NCBI GenBank assembly: GCA_949316235.1
Contig: OX438741.1
Coordinates: 18,167,124-18,231,123 of the forward strand
Length of the DNA stretch: 64,000 nucleotides
Reading direction: 5' to 3'
Origin: Oegoconia quadripuncta
Lineage: Eukaryota; Arthropoda; Insecta; Lepidoptera; Autostichidae
In this document: positions 62,043 to 64,000 of the stretch, in pieces
How the letters are laid out: each line of letters begins with the position of its first letter
Position numbering within the stretch: the first letter of the stretch is position 1
The notes under the pieces: model-generated
Seen by the model: only the letters and a program-made list of their open reading frames with translations
What the model was told of the DNA's origin: nothing
Database searches by the model: none
Translations under genes and position numbers: made by a program

Positions 62043-63290
62043 GGCGTTCAGTGCTCTTCGAGCGGGACGGTTATTGCAAAAATTGATTGTAAGAGCGAGA
62101 CGCAGCGCAATACCACAGATTAGATGATAAACTAAGTAAGCAGGACCATGAGGGTCGACCATAGATTAAATACTTGCTCAATTCGAGCGGACTTGACATT
62201 GCAGAATCATTAAATGTTGTCAGAATGCTGTCGTATGAGACTAGAAAATATTGAATCCCGAAAACCATGTTGCTTTCAGACATGTGTTCAACAGTCACGA
62301 TTCATGTAGAGCTTTGTTCGAATTTATAGTGCATGGATACTATTGCTTTTTAGATCCGAACCCAAGGGCTGTCACAAAAGCTGGGGCTCACACAAGAAAT
62401 CTTATAAAATTGAATTTTTTTACAAATAACGTATTTATAATAAGGTCCTCTTAATTCTACCTTCAGCAACACTATTGTCATCTATTGTATTTTACACCAA
62501 GTGCATAAATTGTCTTGCAAAAGGTAGTTTTCTAAAAAGGTAAGTGAAATACATTATGCAGGGTTATGTCATTGGATTAAGTGGTGGAGTATCGCTCGAT
62601 ACTTACCTACGTTAAGGCCTGAGATTACGCAAGGTTCATAAAATCTTCAGGGCACACTATATTGCAGTTATTTTTAAATTTTACTTTATTTCTATTCCAC
62701 TTTGTTATAAAGTATATCAAATTACAGTCATAATGACGTAGGCCTTTACCACTACAAGAACACGGTATTTAAAATAATAAATATATTTTTTCCATCACAG
62801 CACTATTTAAAATCACTGGCACAAAAATGTTTTTCGAAATAAAAATAAAATCAATTCGAAATTCGGTCACGTCTATCGCGCGTTCTAAATTTAAATCGCG
62901 CAGTTATTTATTAGGATTTTTGAAAAAGAATATGTGGCCGCGTTCCTTTCAGCCTGTGTGAATTTTTGGGTTTTTATTGGGTTTTGTGTGGTGGGTTTTT
63001 TAAGAGGTATGTAGCGAGCCGCGCGTTTTCGGCCGCTCGGGCTTGGGGCGATACCGGCGGAGCACGCAGGCGCGAGTGTTGCACCCCTAAAAACAGGCCT
63101 GTATTTGGACAGTAAAGGTGCTTTTATCGGACTTTTTAAGTCTGTGGATACAAATTTAACATATGATTCGTCGTGACAGTCCAAGTGTCATAGGATAGGT
63201 TCGTCACAAAATATGACACCATAGAATTAAAAAAAAAATGTTCTAGAACTACTATTGATGAGAGGAATGGGCTCATCACGTGGAGTTTGA
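62043..63290. other. No gene; GC-rich patch at 62995-63100
   Basis: Mostly AT-rich. A patch reading GCGAGCCGCGCGTTTTCGGC, CGCTCGGGCTTGGGGCGATA and CCGGCGGAGCACGCAGGCGC stands out. Preceding words (CACGTCTATCGCGCGTTCTA, TATGTGGCCGCGTTCCTTTC) look familiar from lepidopteran repeats, but I cannot name the element. Confidence 0.4.
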
Positions 63291-63293
63291 TAA

Positions 63294-63450
63294 TGGTGTC
63301 GATTCGGATGTACACCAACTAAACTAAACTAAACTAAAACAAGTTTTAAAGTAATACTGTCTCTTTCTCCATTGAACAGGACGATGCGACGGCACCACTC
63401 CGAAACTGGTTTTAGTTTAGTTTAGTTGGTGTACATCCGAATCGACACCA
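63294..63450. mobile_element. MITE-3 copy, 157 nt, near-perfect hairpin
   Basis: TGGTGTCGATTCGGATGTAC and ACCAACTAAACTAAACTAAA pair with their exact complements at the right end. The middle is short and GC-richer (GGACGATGCGACGGCACCAC). This is the cleanest copy of the family. Confidence 0.82.
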
Positions 63451-63756
63451 ATGTATATTACAAGTGAGGTACTAAGCAGAAGACGTGCGGAGAGCTAAGG
63501 AACGGAGAGAACATAGGTATTTCCGTCTTTTTAGTTGGCTTTTTAAACAGTCGGGGTTTTCTTTAATTAAGTGGTTATCATTAAATGCATTATGTAATTT
63601 TTCGTAATTAAATTTTTCCAATCGTAAATTCTGAATTATACGAAACAAGATTCCTTGTCAAATATCTGCTCGTATAGTTTGGATAGAAATTTCTACGTCT
63701 ATCTAGTTATTTTAAAAATTAAATAAGAACTGCATGTGCACAATCGACTACCTAAT

Positions 63757-63890
63757 TGCAGCAATGTTAATAGCGTTTTTGTGTTACGATTGTCGGGGCC
63801 AAATTAGCCAGTGCAGTTTCCGGGTCAGTACGCTTCCACCTTCGGCTTCATCTTCATTTAACATCAGGTGAGATTGAGGTCATAAAAAAA
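63757..63890 (+). mobile_element. SINE-A 3' half, diverged
   Basis: GCAGCAATGTTAATAGCGTT, TTTCCGGGTCAGTACGCTTC and CATCTTCATTTAACATCAGG end at GAGATTGAGGTCATAAAAAA. The head is missing. Confidence 0.7.
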
Positions 63891-64000
63891 CCTACTTAAA
63901 GTCAGCAATAATTTTCTACCGGAAAAATTCAGGAAAAGATATTAAATATACCATGTATTTATTAAGTTACTAACTAATAGGATATTTTTTCTTTCTTTTG

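Overview
The window looks like eukaryotic, insect and most likely lepidopteran (moth or butterfly) nuclear DNA. It is AT-rich and has almost no long open reading frames. It is packed with interspersed repeats: tRNA-headed SINEs, 5'-truncated non-LTR retrotransposon (LINE) 3' ends, palindromic MITEs and satellite-like arrays. There is no operon structure, CRISPR array, rRNA operon or bacterial signal. The order-level assignment rests on my recognition of the repeat style and was not tested by a search.

Two protein-coding loci can be supported, both on the minus strand. (1) A secreted or membrane protein with a cysteine-rich EB/EGF-like module. Its signal-peptide exon (46978-47152) and a downstream cysteine-rich exon (3764-3907) are separated by about 43 kb. 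Splice sites and codon phase fit exactly (phase 1 to phase 1), so most of the window is probably one giant intron. Later exons would lie to the left of base 1. (2) Inside that intron is a multi-exon SAM-domain gene, possibly SAMD3-like (27387-31404). Its first two exons and last exon are open, but two middle exons carry stops and frameshifts, so it is probably a decaying gene or pseudogene.

Layout: 0.1-3.5 kb, MITE, LINE and SINE fragments. 3.76-3.91 kb, EB-module exon. 4-6.2 kb, LINE relics bracketed by perfect 71-nt direct repeats. 8.5-9.2 kb, MITE carrying a nested SINE. 9.4-11.1 kb, foldback-like element with a tandem array inside. 14.3-15.0 kb, long-TIR element. 16.5-20.5 kb, MITE, LINE and a Harbinger-like element. 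21.6-22.5 kb, second MITE carrying a SINE. 24.2-27.3 kb, 108-bp satellite array that flips orientation. 27.4-31.4 kb, SAM-domain gene. 33.0-33.8 kb, ~240-bp tandem array. 33.8-34.7 kb, two different LINE reverse-transcriptase relics. 35.2-37.8 kb, 181-bp satellite array. 38-46.8 kb, repeats, including a MITE with a nested LINE and visible target-site duplication. 47.0-47.15 kb, signal-peptide exon. 47.3-64 kb, further SINEs, LINEs, two Harbinger/MITE-type elements and a ~60-bp array.

The main biological content is (a) one gene with a very long repeat-filled intron, (b) a decaying SAM-domain gene between satellite arrays, and (c) clear nested insertions that let several repeat families be dated relative to each other. 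I use local labels (SINE-A/B/C, LINE-X/Y, MITE-1/2/3, Rep-1 to Rep-4) because no database could be searched.
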